A stretch of DNA of 64,000 bases from Jeongeupia sp. HS-3 (GCF_015140455.1 NZ_AP024094.1:744001-808000), one strand, 5' to 3'. Shown: positions 44,036 through 52,697, numbered from the stretch's first letter. Numbers and translations are program-made. Notes: generated from the letters alone by a model not told the origin.

Positions 44036-44875
44036 TTATCGACTGGCCACGGCGGCAGGCGCCGCCTTGAGTTCGCGCAGGGCTTGCGGCAGGCGCGGGC
44101 CGTAGCCGAGCAAGAGCAGATCGTCCATCACGATCACCCGCCGCGCTTGTGCCGCTGGTGTGGTGGCAATGCCCGGCTTGGCCAGCAGTGCGTCAATGCC
44201 GCCCGATGCCGCGATCGAGGCGGTCGAGGTGATGATCAGCTCGGGCTTGAGCGCGGCAATGCCTTCGAGCGACAGCGGCTTGTAGCCCTTCTGCTTGGCG
44301 AGCACGTTGCGGTAGCCGGCGAGCTTGAGCATGGCGTCGGCGCTGGTATCGGTGCCGGCGCCTTCCGGATTGCCGCTGCGGTTGATCAGCAGCAGCGCCC
44401 GGGTCGGGCCGAGCTGTTTGGCGGCGAGGGCATCGACCTGCTTGCGCAGCTCGGCCACCATCGCCCGACCATCGTTGCGCAGGCCGAGCGCGGCGGCGAC
44501 GCCGTGCATGCGCTGTTCGAGCGCATCCAGCGTCGGCGCGCTCGGCAGCACGATCACGCGCAGGCCGAGCCGGCGCAGCTGTTCGAGCGCTTGCGGCGGG
44601 CCGGCCTGATCCGAGGCGAGAATGAGGTCGGGCTTCAGTGCCGCCACGCCTTCGAGCGAAAATGCACGGTAGTAGCCGACCTTGGGCAGCGCCTTGGCCG
44701 CTTCCGGATAGGTGCTCGACTGATCGACACCGATCAGTCGATTGCCGGCGCCGAGCGCGTAGACAATCTCGGTGAGCGGGCCGCCGAGGGCGACGACGCG
44801 CTGCGGCGCGGCTTGCGCCGTCAACGTGGCGAAGGCCAGAACGGCGGCAAGGAGGAGGGCAAGGCGCTGTTTCAT
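44036..44875 (-). CDS. hmuT: Periplasmic haemin-binding protein
   Basis: A 279-residue class III binding protein. It has a signal peptide (MKQRLALLLAAVLAFATLTAQA), then PQRVVALGGPLTEIVYALGAGNRLIGVDQSSTYPEAA and GYYRAFSLEGVAALKPDLILAS. These are the HmuT/PhuT/ShuT hallmarks, including the Tyr-rich haem-site loop. It receives haem from the outer-membrane receptor and hands it to HmuU/HmuV. Confidence 0.93.
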   Translation of the reverse strand: MKQRLALLLAAVLAFATLTAQAAPQRVVALGGPLTEIVYALGAGNRLIGVDQSSTYPEAAKALPKVGYYRAFSLEGVAALKPDLILASDQAGPPQALEQLRRLGLRVIVLPSAPTLDALEQRMHGVAAALGLRNDGRAMVAELRKQVDALAAKQLGPTRALLLINRSGNPEGAGTDTSADAMLKLAGYRNVLAKQKGYKPLSLEGIAALKPELIITSTASIAASGGIDALLAKPGIATTPAAQARRVIVMDDLLLLGYGPRLPQALRELKAAPAAVASR

Positions 44876-44887
44876 CTCAGTTCAACC

Positions 44888-45931
44888 TCAGGCGGCAAGG
44901 GGTTCTTTGCACAGATCGAGCAGCAGTTCGCGCCATTCGGTCAGCTCCGGCACGCCCGGCTTGCGCGCACCGAAGAACTGCACGATCAGCTCGCCAGCTT
45001 CGTTGTACAGCTCCATCGAGGTGACCCAGCCATCGCTGGTCGGCTTGTTGACCACCCAGGTGCTCACGACCGATTCGGTGTTCAGATGCAGATTGAACAG
45101 CGGGTCGAGGATGTTGTACCAAGGGTCGGTACGCACCAGTTTCTTCACCGGGCCGCTATGGATTTGCACCATGCCGCGGTTGCCGACAAAGCACATGATT
45201 GCCAGTTCGCTGCTTGCTGCGCGTTGCAGCATCGCCTCGACCGCGTCGTTGTCGACGACTTGAGCCAGATCGTTGCCCACCGAGCGCAGCGCGCCAAGGC
45301 GGCTGACCTTGTGCTTGCGCAGCATCGGGAAGAAGGCGTGGGTGTCCTTGAGGCCGAGCCAGGTTTCGCGCAGCGCGGCGGCATCTTCCGGCACGTCCGG
45401 GGTGGTGTCCGGCGCGTAGGCGGTGACCGCTGGCCAGGTCTTTTCCGACTTGGCGAACTTGGCAACCAGCGCGTCATAGGCGGCGTTGTCGCTTTGCTCG
45501 GTCATGTAGATTTTGTGGATGGCGATGCCTTCGGCGTCGAAGAATTGCAGGCTGCGGCGCTCGCCCTCGGTCACGGCGTAGAAATGAACCCAGTTATTGA
45601 AGAACATGCGCAGATCGATATCGGCACCGAGCACGAGGCCAATCGCGCCTTCGGCCTGGATGTCCTCGTACGTGCCCTTGCGTTCGTGCACGCAGTCATC
45701 GTTGCGTGACAGCGCCATTACATGGCCGAGCGTGCCCAGCTCGCGGAAGATCGTCTGCGCCGGGCCTTGCAGCTCGGTCGAGGCCACGCCACAGTCGGCG
45801 GCGACCAGTTGCGCTTCGGATACCGCAAGGCGGGCGGCACGTTCGCGTGCGCGCAGCTTGGGTTCGGTGGCCAGCAGCGCCTGATAGCGGGTCTGCAGCG
45901 CGTCTGCGTGGTCTTTGAATTCGGTGCTCAT
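44888..45931 (-). CDS. hmuS: Haemin-degrading/haem-trafficking factor (HemS/HmuS)
   Basis: A 347-residue cytoplasmic protein made of two repeats of the ChuX/HemS fold: one around RNDDCVHERKGTYEDI and one around NRGMVQIHSGPVKKL. The His in the second repeat (HSGPV) is the expected haem ligand region. HemS-type proteins receive haem after import and degrade it or pass it on. Twelve bases upstream of hmuT; in the same operon. Confidence 0.92.
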   Translation of the reverse strand: MSTEFKDHADALQTRYQALLATEPKLRARERAARLAVSEAQLVAADCGVASTELQGPAQTIFRELGTLGHVMALSRNDDCVHERKGTYEDIQAEGAIGLVLGADIDLRMFFNNWVHFYAVTEGERRSLQFFDAEGIAIHKIYMTEQSDNAAYDALVAKFAKSEKTWPAVTAYAPDTTPDVPEDAAALRETWLGLKDTHAFFPMLRKHKVSRLGALRSVGNDLAQVVDNDAVEAMLQRAASSELAIMCFVGNRGMVQIHSGPVKKLVRTDPWYNILDPLFNLHLNTESVVSTWVVNKPTSDGWVTSMELYNEAGELIVQFFGARKPGVPELTEWRELLLDLCKEPLAA

Positions 45932-46002
45932 TATCGTGGTCTCCTCGGTGGTTCAAATATTGCGAATGCCGACGGCATGAAGGGCGTTTCGCAAATGCAA
46001 AG

Positions 46003-46024
46003 GCCGACCCGCAAGCGGGTCGGC
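46003..46024 (-). terminator. Hairpin after the haem receptor gene, weak terminator
   Basis: GCCGACCC/GGGTCGGC stem (46003-46010 with 46017-46024) followed on the minus strand by a broken T-rich stretch. It lies between the receptor gene and hmuS and may lower expression of the inner-membrane and cytosolic genes relative to the receptor. Confidence 0.45.
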
Positions 46025-46043
46025 ATGTTTCGGTCTTATGGGT

Positions 46044-48281
46044 TTAGAACACCCAGTTGGCGTTGACGCGGAAACTGCGGCCAGGCTCGCTGTAACGGTC
46101 GACGATGACGCTGTTCGACGTCAGTGCACGGGTCGAGGCATCGGCGCCGTCCCAGTACTTCTTGTCGAAGACGTTGAAGACGCCGCCCGAAACGCGCAGG
46201 TCCTTCATCGGCTTCCACCATGCGGTCAGATCGACCACGCCGTAGCCCGGTGCCGAGTACAGCGTGCTGCTCGACAGCTTGTTCTTGGCGGCGGCGGCGG
46301 TCAGCAGCGCTTGTGCGCCCCAGACTTCCTGGGTGTACGAGAGGCCGGTGATCAGCTTGAGCGGGGCGACCGAATCGAGCCAGGTGTCGTCGGTTTCATT
46401 ACGGCCGACCGACCATGCCAGCGAGCCCCAGCTGCGCCATGCGCTGGTGAAGCTGTAATGCGCGGTCGCTTCGACGCCGTAGATCCGTGCCTTGTCGATG
46501 TTCACGCTTTGGTAAACCATCGGGTAGCCCGGGATCCAGCCCGGTGCGCTGCTGTTGATCGGCTGCAGCGTGTCGATGAAGTCCTTGTAGCGGGTATCAA
46601 AGCCGGTGATCGTGCCACCTGCCGCGTCGTTGCCCAAGCGCAGGCCGAATTCGTAGCCCGAGCTGGTTTCCGGCTTCAGATCCGGATTCGGCACCAGCGT
46701 GTAGCCCTGCGCCGAGTTGGTGAACTGGCCGTTGATTTCCAGCGTCGTCGGCGCGCGGAAGCCCTGTGCGTACTTGGCGAACAGCGTGGCTTGTTCGGCC
46801 AGTTTCCAGGTGCCGGCGAGCGACGGCGAGATCTTGTCGTCTTCCTGGCTCTGCGGCGTCATGCCGATACCAGCGCCGATCTGGCTTTGCAGCGAGCCCG
46901 CATCCGGGTTGTTGCGGTAGTTGTCGTAACGAAGACCCGGGGTCAAGGTGTAGCGGCCACCGTCGAAGCCGATTTCATCCTGCGCGAACAGCGCCCACTG
47001 GGTGACGGTGGTATCCGGCACGGTACGCAGGTTGATCGACGTCGAGGCCGGATAGCCGGCAGCAAACTCCTTGGTATCGGTCTGCCACCATTCGCCGCCC
47101 ACCACCCACTGCTGGGTGATGCTGCCTCCGAAATTCTTCACCACCTGGCCCGACACGCCCCTAGCGGTTTCGGTGTAGGTGCCGTCGCGCCAGTACACCG
47201 GATCGCGGGTGTTGCGGGTCTGGTCGCGGCGCTGGTCGCTGTCGAACTTCTGGTAATACATCCGTGCCGATGCGGCATCGATGAGGCCGCCGGCTTGCGG
47301 CGCGGTGTAATCGTACTCAAGCGACACGCGCTGGCGCTCCTGCTCGTCGTGCGCCTTGCTTGAGGTGATGGTGGTCGGGGCTGGCGGCATCACCACGCCA
47401 AGTTCGCTGAACAGGTCGGTGTCGGATTCGGTCTTGCGGTATTCGCCGGTCAGGCCCAGCTTGTGGCCGCCTTCAAAGTAGTGCTGCACCTTGGCGAGGG
47501 CATTCTTGGTGGTGAAGTCCTGCGGATCCGGTGTGGTGCGGGTGTACTTGCTCTTGCTGTCGTTGCTGCCCATGTTGTCGAGCTCATGACCCTTGCGGCC
47601 GCCGAGCTGCAGCATCCAGTAGGTGTCCTGGTTGACTTCGCCGGCGACGGCACCGGAAACGCCGTAGCTGCTGTCCGCGCTGTCGTAGTCGGCCTTGACC
47701 TGGCCGCCGAAGGTCTTGCCGGCCTTGATCAGGTCGGTCGGATCCAGCGTGCGCATGCCGACGACGCCACCGAGCGCGGACGAGCCGTACTGGGTCGAGC
47801 CCGGGCCGCGGACGATGTCGATCGCCGCCAGCGAGGTGAAGTCGACCATGTCCTGACCGACGAAGGTGTCGCGGTTCGGGAAACTGAATACTTCGGGTAG
47901 ACGGATGCCGTCGACCATCATCAGCACGCGATTGCCTTCAAGGCCGCGGATGTTGATGTTGGTGCCGCCGTAGCGGCCGCTGCGCGACATGTCGACGCCC
48001 GGCTGATCGGTGTTGCCCAGATCGCTGAAACTGTTGATGAACTTCTCGTCGAGCGTTTTGCGGCTGGTCGTGGTGACCGAAGGCGGCAATTCGTCGATGG
48101 TTTTTTCGGTGCGCGTGGCGGTGACGACGATCGGCGACAGGCTGGCCGTGCTGGCATCCTGTTTAGCCGGCTTGCTGGCCGTAGCCAACTGCGGCGCAGC
48201 GGCGATCTGGTCGGCCGCGAAGGCCGTCTGCAGGGCGCAGGCCAGCAGGCTGAGTACGAGCGGGTGAGTAGAGCGAGTCAT
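46044..48281 (-). CDS. hmuR: TonB-dependent haem/haemoglobin receptor
   Basis: A 745-residue outer-membrane receptor. Signal peptide (MTRSTHPLVLSLLACALQTAFA), TonB box-like LSPIVVTATRTEKTIDEL, plug domain with RGLEGNRVLMMVDGIRLPE and RGPGSTQYGSSALGGVVG, then a 22-strand barrel ending FRVNANWVF with terminal Phe. It fits the TonB-dependent haemoglobin/transferrin/lactoferrin receptor group. No TonB/ExbBD genes are nearby. Preceded by AAGGA ribosome site and by the small hemP gene. Which haem protein it binds cannot be told. Confidence 0.93.
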   Translation of the reverse strand: MTRSTHPLVLSLLACALQTAFAADQIAAAPQLATASKPAKQDASTASLSPIVVTATRTEKTIDELPPSVTTTSRKTLDEKFINSFSDLGNTDQPGVDMSRSGRYGGTNINIRGLEGNRVLMMVDGIRLPEVFSFPNRDTFVGQDMVDFTSLAAIDIVRGPGSTQYGSSALGGVVGMRTLDPTDLIKAGKTFGGQVKADYDSADSSYGVSGAVAGEVNQDTYWMLQLGGRKGHELDNMGSNDSKSKYTRTTPDPQDFTTKNALAKVQHYFEGGHKLGLTGEYRKTESDTDLFSELGVVMPPAPTTITSSKAHDEQERQRVSLEYDYTAPQAGGLIDAASARMYYQKFDSDQRRDQTRNTRDPVYWRDGTYTETARGVSGQVVKNFGGSITQQWVVGGEWWQTDTKEFAAGYPASTSINLRTVPDTTVTQWALFAQDEIGFDGGRYTLTPGLRYDNYRNNPDAGSLQSQIGAGIGMTPQSQEDDKISPSLAGTWKLAEQATLFAKYAQGFRAPTTLEINGQFTNSAQGYTLVPNPDLKPETSSGYEFGLRLGNDAAGGTITGFDTRYKDFIDTLQPINSSAPGWIPGYPMVYQSVNIDKARIYGVEATAHYSFTSAWRSWGSLAWSVGRNETDDTWLDSVAPLKLITGLSYTQEVWGAQALLTAAAAKNKLSSSTLYSAPGYGVVDLTAWWKPMKDLRVSGGVFNVFDKKYWDGADASTRALTSNSVIVDRYSEPGRSFRVNANWVF

Positions 48282-48386
48282 GCCAGAATCCTTGAGCAGT
48301 CGAATCGGTGCAGTGCACCGGTCGCGGCTGGCTTGCTGGCGGGGAGACCTTCCGCTGGCTGGCTGGCATGCGATTGATGATGTTTG

Positions 48387-48548
48387 TTATTTGGTCAGAA
48401 TCAGCTTGCCCTGACGGGTTTCACGCAGGGTGTAACGCTCGCCGTTGTGCTCGATCACGACGGCGCGCTGGCCTTGCAGCAATGCGGCGCTGCTGAGGAC
48501 CGGCGGTTGCGGGCTCGAGGGAGTGTGGGTGGGCGCGGGCTTGTTCAT
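48387..48548 (-). CDS. hemP: Haemin uptake protein HemP (HmuP), 53 residues
   Basis: A short gene directly upstream of the receptor gene. The C-terminal half, QRAVVIEHNGERYTLRETRQG followed by KLILTK, is the HemP family signature. The N-terminal part is a Pro/Ser/Thr-rich, non-conserved stretch. There is no Shine-Dalgarno sequence before the ATG, and the predicted transcript start lies within two bases of it, which suggests a leaderless message. In Bradyrhizobium and Burkholderia HmuP is needed for haem receptor expression; the same role is likely here. Confidence 0.9.
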   Translation of the reverse strand: MNKPAPTHTPSSPQPPVLSSAALLQGQRAVVIEHNGERYTLRETRQGKLILTK

Positions 48549-48556
48549 GGTTGAGA

Positions 48557-48585
48557 ATACTAACGCGAATTGTTCTCATTAACAA
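48557..48585 (-). promoter_or_regulatory. hemP promoter
   Basis: On the minus strand, TTGTTA (48580-48585) and TAGTAT (48557-48562) with a 17-base spacer. The predicted start at about 48549-48551 leaves almost no leader before the hemP ATG at 48548. Confidence 0.65.
48565..48580. promoter_or_regulatory. Fur-like site over the hemP promoter
   Basis: AATGAGAACAATTCGC (minus strand) lies inside the -35/-10 spacer and matches one half of a Fur box well and the other half loosely. It is flanked by a larger GAGAAT/TTCTC dyad. Iron-Fur repression of the hmu operon is the obvious model. Confidence 0.5.
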
Positions 48586-48647
48586 GTTTTCTTACGGGAT
48601 GTCGTGTATTTGCGCCAGATCAAACATCTTTGCGTGAGTCATGAAAC

Positions 48648-48660
48648 GAGAATCGTTATC
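48648..48660. promoter_or_regulatory. Fur-like site upstream of hutW
   Basis: GAGAATCGTTATC agrees with the Fur core GATAATCATTATC at 11 of 13 positions. It lies 44 bases before the hutW start, so the hutW-hutX-SDR operon is probably iron-repressed as well. Confidence 0.65.
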
Positions 48661-48703
48661 AAATAGATTGATGGGCATGTCTTGAATCCGCTCAGGAGCC
48701 TGC

Positions 48704-50053
48704 ATGTCCGCAGAACTCAGCGCCTGGTTCGCCGAAAGCGGCGAGCTGGCGTTTGCCAAGCGCGCCCTCGTTATGCCGTGGCGCCACCGAACCCCGATCA
48801 TCGAGACCGAGCATCCAGCCGCATGGCGAAGGCTGCAGGCCGCGCCGCGTTATGGCCGCAAGGGTCTGGCTTACGTGCATGTACCGTTCTGTGCCAATCA
48901 CTGTCTTTTCTGCGGCTTTTACCAGAACCGCTGGCAGGAAGAGGCATCGCGCCCGTACACCGACAGGCTGATCGCCGAAATCGAACGCGAAACCGATACG
49001 CCGCTGGTGCACAGCGCGCCGATCCACGCGGTGTATCTGGGCGGCGGTACGCCGTCGGCACTGGCCGCGAATGATCTGGCCCGGCTGATTACCGCCTTGC
49101 GCACGCATCTGCCGCTGGCGCCCGACGCCGAAATCACCGTCGAGGGGCGGATTCGTCATTTCGACGATGCCCGCATCGACGCCTGCCTCGACGCCGGCGC
49201 CAACCGTTTCTCGATCGGCGTACAGAGTTTCGATACGCAGGTGCGGCAGCGGCTCGGCCGGCAGGCCCGCGGCGAACAGGCGATCGCCTTTCTCGAAGGC
49301 CTGGCCCGGCGCGACCGCGCCACCGTGGTTTGCGACCTGATCTTCGGCCTGCCCGATCAGGATGACGCGGTCTGGCAGCGTGATCTGGATACCGTCCGCG
49401 GCCTGCCCATCGATGGCGTCGACCTGTACGCGCTCAACCTGCTGCCGACGACGCCGCTGTTCAAGGCGGTCGAACTGCAGCGCCGCAGCCTGTCGACACC
49501 GCAGGAACGCCAGCGCATGTATCTCGCCGGCGTGGCGCAGATGAGGGATGCCGGCTGGGCGCAGCTGTCGAACAGCCATTGGGCCCGCGCCACGCGCGAG
49601 CGCAATCTGTACAACCAGTTGATCAAGGACGGCGCCGATTGCCTGGCGTTCGGTTCGGGCGCCGGCGGCAGCGCGCACGGTGTCAGCTATGTCGTCGGCG
49701 GCGAGCTGGCGAGCTACGAGGCGCAGATCGACGCCGGCCTCAAGCCGATCTCGAACATGGCGACCAGCGATGCATGGCAGCGAACCCGCGATACCGTCAC
49801 CGGCGGGATCGAGGGCGGCCGGCTGGATCTGGCGACCTTGCCGCTGGCCGATGTCGCCGCCTTGCTGGTGCGTATCGAACCACTGATTGCGAACTGGCAC
49901 GAAGCCGGCCTGCTGCTTGATGCCGGTCCGGTGCTGCGCTTGAGTCCACGTGGCCGCTTCTGGGCCAACAACCTGCACTCGGCGCTGAACGAGCTGATCC
50001 CGCAACTGGCCGCGGCACCCGCCGCCGAGCCGGCCGAATCCATTGCCGCCTGA
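48704..50053 (+). CDS. hutW: Haem-utilisation radical-SAM enzyme HutW/ChuW
   Basis: A 449-residue radical SAM protein of the HemN superfamily. The cluster motif is C63-x3-C67-x2-C70 (VPFCANHCLFCGFY), followed by LGGGTPSAL (SAM-binding Gly-rich strand) and RFSIGVQSFDTQVRQRLGR. The E. coli O157 ChuW relative opens the haem ring without oxygen, by a radical methyl transfer, and frees iron. A CAGGAG site and a Fur-like box precede the start. It is followed 15 bases on by hutX. Confidence 0.93.
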   Translation: MSAELSAWFAESGELAFAKRALVMPWRHRTPIIETEHPAAWRRLQAAPRYGRKGLAYVHVPFCANHCLFCGFYQNRWQEEASRPYTDRLIAEIERETDTPLVHSAPIHAVYLGGGTPSALAANDLARLITALRTHLPLAPDAEITVEGRIRHFDDARIDACLDAGANRFSIGVQSFDTQVRQRLGRQARGEQAIAFLEGLARRDRATVVCDLIFGLPDQDDAVWQRDLDTVRGLPIDGVDLYALNLLPTTPLFKAVELQRRSLSTPQERQRMYLAGVAQMRDAGWAQLSNSHWARATRERNLYNQLIKDGADCLAFGSGAGGSAHGVSYVVGGELASYEAQIDAGLKPISNMATSDAWQRTRDTVTGGIEGGRLDLATLPLADVAALLVRIEPLIANWHEAGLLLDAGPVLRLSPRGRFWANNLHSALNELIPQLAAAPAAEPAESIAA

Positions 50054-50068
50054 ACACGGAGAACCGAA

Positions 50069-50617
50069 ATGAACGCAGTTGTTACCCCGCTTGCCGAACG
50101 CCTTGCCCTTGACGCCGACGGCATCCTTGAAAACCTTGCCCGCGAATACGGCGTCAGCCTGCTTGATGTGGTCACTGCTATGCCTGAAGCAACCCCCGAA
50201 GCCTCGCGCACGCTGCTGCCCGGCGAGCGCTTTGCCGAGGTCATGGCCGACATCAGTGACTGGGGCGATGTCACCGTGCTGACCCACAGCGCCGACGCTA
50301 TCCTTGAGTTTCACGGCCGCGTGCCGGTCGGCCGCTCGGCGCATGGCTTTTTCAATTTGCGCGGTGGCGGTGCGCTCAGCGGCCATATCCGCACCGACCG
50401 CTGCAAGACGATCGCGCTGGTCGAGCGCCCGTTCATGGGCTTGGCAACGGCAAGCGTGATTTTCTTCAATCCCGAAGGGGCGGCGATGTACAAGGTCTTC
50501 GTGCATCGCAACAAGGACAAAAGCCTTGATGCCGAACAACTGCTACGCTTTCGCGCTTTGGCCGCGGCGAAAACCTGCTGCGGCGGTTGCCAGGGAGAAG
50601 GGTCATGCGGGAGTTGA
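50069..50617 (+). CDS. hutX: Cytosolic haem-carrier protein HutX/ChuX
   Basis: A 182-residue single-domain member of the ChuX/HutX/HemS fold (LAREYGVSLLDVVTAMPE, HGRVPVGRSAHGFFNLRGGGALSGHI, IFFNPEGAAMYKVFVHRN). It carries haem from the importer to the degrading enzyme. The C-terminal tail KTCCGGCQGEGSCGS is Cys-rich and extends beyond the fold; similar tails may bind metal or another cofactor. It overlaps the SDR gene by 13 bases. Confidence 0.9.
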   Translation: MNAVVTPLAERLALDADGILENLAREYGVSLLDVVTAMPEATPEASRTLLPGERFAEVMADISDWGDVTVLTHSADAILEFHGRVPVGRSAHGFFNLRGGGALSGHIRTDRCKTIALVERPFMGLATASVIFFNPEGAAMYKVFVHRNKDKSLDAEQLLRFRALAAAKTCCGGCQGEGSCGS

Positions 50618-51237
50618 TGGTATTTGGAGCCAGTCGTGGCGTCGGTTTCGAGATCGCGAAGCAGGCGCGCTCGCAAGGGCGCAGCGTGCGTGCGCTGTTG
50701 CGTGATGGCGCGGACGACGGCGCCTTGCGCGAGATCGGCGTCGATGTCGTCCGTGGCGATGCGCTCGATGCGGCGGCAGTGAACGCGGCCATGGCCGATC
50801 TGGGGGCGGATGCCGAGATCGTGAGCACGCTCGGCAGCTTCGGCCCCGGCGTGCCGGTGGATTACCTTGGCAACCGCAACGTGATCGAAGCCGCCGAGCA
50901 GGCCGGCATCCAGCGGCTGGTGCTGGTCACCTCGCTCGGTTGCAGCGAAACCTGGGCGCATTTGTCCGAGCGGTCACGCAAGGGTTTTGGCGGCGCGGTC
51001 CGCGAAAAAACGCTGGCCGAAGCATGGCTGCGCACCAGCGGTCTCGATTTCACCATCATCCGCCCCGGCGGCCTGCGCGATGGCCCGGCACTGGGTGGCG
51101 CGCAGCGGATCGAGAACGAAGAAGCGCACGGTTTCGTTCGCCGCGCCGATGTCGCCGCCGAGGTGCTCGCTTGCCTCGCCGATCCGGCGACCATCGGTCG
51201 CGCGTTCAGCGTCGTCGATCCGGCCTGCCCGGCCTGA
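50605..51237 (+). CDS. NAD(P)H-binding SDR, candidate anaerobilin reductase (ChuY-like)
   Basis: A 210-residue atypical short-chain dehydrogenase. It has the cofactor loop GASRGVG (residues 8-14), DVVRGDALD, VTSLGC and IIRPGGLRDGPA, of the NmrA/BVR-B type with no classical YxxxK. The start lies inside hutX with an AGGGAGAAGGG ribosome site. Its place directly after hutW and hutX repeats the E. coli chuW-chuX-chuY order, in which ChuY reduces the linear tetrapyrrole anaerobilin. I infer the same function from context; the sequence only shows the fold class. Confidence 0.8.
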   Translation: MRELMVFGASRGVGFEIAKQARSQGRSVRALLRDGADDGALREIGVDVVRGDALDAAAVNAAMADLGADAEIVSTLGSFGPGVPVDYLGNRNVIEAAEQAGIQRLVLVTSLGCSETWAHLSERSRKGFGGAVREKTLAEAWLRTSGLDFTIIRPGGLRDGPALGGAQRIENEEAHGFVRRADVAAEVLACLADPATIGRAFSVVDPACPA

Positions 51238-51399
51238 GTCGTCGGGTGCGAGCTGACGGCCTCACTGGCGTCAGTCTGCGCCGCAGTTTTCGGGACGATA
51301 CCTGCAACCTTTCGCCGCGATGGGGCTCTTACTCAAGACGGGGGGGCGCTGCAAGGATGCAGCCGTTCTGAGTCGCTTCAATGCGACAAGGAGGTTCTT

Positions 51400-51801
51400 A
51401 TGATCCGAGTTCAAGGCGCTTGCGCCGTGGGTCTGTTGGCCATATTGCTCGCCGGACCGGCATGGGGCGAATCGCTGCCGGTGCAAACGCAAGGGAATGT
51501 GTCGTATGTCAGCGGCGGCGTTGGCGATGAAGAGATGGCGGCGCTCAAGGCCATCCAGGCGAGTTACAACTTGCGCCTGCTGTTTGTCGGCCGGGATGGT
51601 CACTATCTCAGTGGCACGCAGGTGGTGGTCAAAAACGCCAAAAGCGAAGCGGTGCTGGATGCCGAATCCCATGGCCCGTATTTCTACGCCAAGCTTCCGG
51701 CCGGCCGGTATAGCGTGAGTGCCAGCCACGATGGCAAAACGCAGACCCGCCCGCTGCAAGTCGGCACCAAGGGCGGCAAGCAAACCACTTTCCGTTGGTA
51801 G
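51400..51801 (+). CDS. Exported small protein with carboxypeptidase-regulatory-like fold
   Basis: A 133-residue secreted protein: signal peptide (MIRVQGACAVGLLAILLAGPAWG), then about 108 residues with the beta-sandwich pattern LLFVGRDGHYLSGTQVVVKNAKSEAVLDAESHGPYFYAKLPAGRYSV. This is the carboxypeptidase-regulatory/transthyretin-like pattern often found in small exported proteins of beta- and gammaproteobacteria. A clear AGGAGG ribosome site precedes it and a terminator follows. Function unknown. Confidence 0.8.
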   Translation: MIRVQGACAVGLLAILLAGPAWGESLPVQTQGNVSYVSGGVGDEEMAALKAIQASYNLRLLFVGRDGHYLSGTQVVVKNAKSEAVLDAESHGPYFYAKLPAGRYSVSASHDGKTQTRPLQVGTKGGKQTTFRW

Positions 51802-51812
51802 CTTGCTAATGA

Positions 51813-51849
51813 CATTAAAAAACCGGCCTGCGTGGCCGGTTTTTTAATG
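51813..51849. terminator. Rho-independent terminator
   Basis: A 16-bp stem, CATTAAAAAACCGGCC with GGCCGGTTTTTTAATG, and a five-base loop. It can act on both strands and ends the exported-protein gene. Confidence 0.92.
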
Positions 51850-51902
51850 TGCGCCGTGCTTGCTGCTAGCGGTGGCGACTCCTTGGAGCCTGTTCACGAT
51901 CT

Positions 51903-51939
51903 GTAAGCGTCCGGTGAAGCCACCTACCCGGATGCTTAC
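51903..51939. repeat. Palindrome resembling two facing IS66-type ends
   Basis: GTAAGCGTCCGG, then 12 bases, then CCGGATGCTTAC, its inverse with one mismatch. IS66-family elements typically begin GTAAGC, so this looks like two ends left facing each other after deletion of an element body. Family resemblance is from memory of the end motif only. Confidence 0.4.
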
Positions 51940-52024
51940 GTCGCATTCCCTAGATCGTTGCGAGAAGGGAATGGGCCAGCCATTAAACGGCGTACTCATG
52001 AGTTACGGCTGTGGGACGAAACGG

Positions 52025-52594
52025 TTATTCATGTTCAGCTGCCAACATTGATCTGAACTGTAAAATAATCTCTGGAGATAGCCCCGCAGCTTCAAACACT
52101 GCGCAGGTGAAGCTAACAGGTGCAGGGCCTGGTGCAGTGATGATCCGGTCTGCAACCATCGCTCCTGAACAGCTTTGATAAAGAGTCTCCCCTTTATAAT
52201 TTGCGGCATTCTGTTTTAGGAAATCAGCGCTGTTCGAGGTGTGAGGAGTCGTGTTGAGGAGGTCGGCCCTCGCAAGTGCCAGCGTTCCTCCACATATTCC
52301 AGCGATTGTCGCTCCCGCGAGTCGGCTAGCTCGAAGAAAGTCTCCAATATCTGGCGCTTCTGCGTGTTCCCAGACCATTCCTCCGACGATGACGACAACA
52401 TCTGGTTTCCAGTCCAGGCATTGTTCCAAACTGCTATCCACAGTTACGGCCAGCCCTCCCTGCGAGAAGAACTGCCCCGGAGCAGGGGCGAAAAAGCGGA
52501 GGTTGATTCCGTAAAACGGCGATGCGGTTCCTGCAATGAAAGCATATTCCCAATCAGCAAAACCGGGTGTCAGTACCAAACCTATGCGTGCCAT
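52025..52594 (-). CDS. DJ-1/PfpI-family protein
   Basis: A 189-residue glutamine-amidotransferase-like fold protein. The nucleophile elbow AGICGGT places the reactive Cys at residue 101, with a preceding GGMVWEH strand-turn. Members are chaperones, glyoxalases or hydrolases; nothing here decides which. Base composition is lower in GC than its surroundings and it lies among insertion-sequence remnants and inverted repeats, so it was probably brought in by a mobile element. Confidence 0.85.
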   Translation of the reverse strand: MARIGLVLTPGFADWEYAFIAGTASPFYGINLRFFAPAPGQFFSQGGLAVTVDSSLEQCLDWKPDVVVIVGGMVWEHAEAPDIGDFLRASRLAGATIAGICGGTLALARADLLNTTPHTSNSADFLKQNAANYKGETLYQSCSGAMVADRIITAPGPAPVSFTCAVFEAAGLSPEIILQFRSMLAAEHE

Positions 52595-52697
52595 TTGTCA
52601 GAATCCTCCTTGAATCCCGAGAACATAAAGCGGCAACAAACAGATTTCAATGCCTGCTTTAGGCAGGCCATTGCCGGTCAAGTCGTCTTGGGTGACT

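Noticed and set aside
43679-45709. 676-codon plus-strand frame opposite the hmu genes
   Set aside because: Antisense of hmuU, hmuT and hmuS, which have full family signatures.
48692-50539. 615-codon minus-strand frame opposite hutW and hutX
   Set aside because: Shadow of genes with definite radical-SAM and ChuX motifs.
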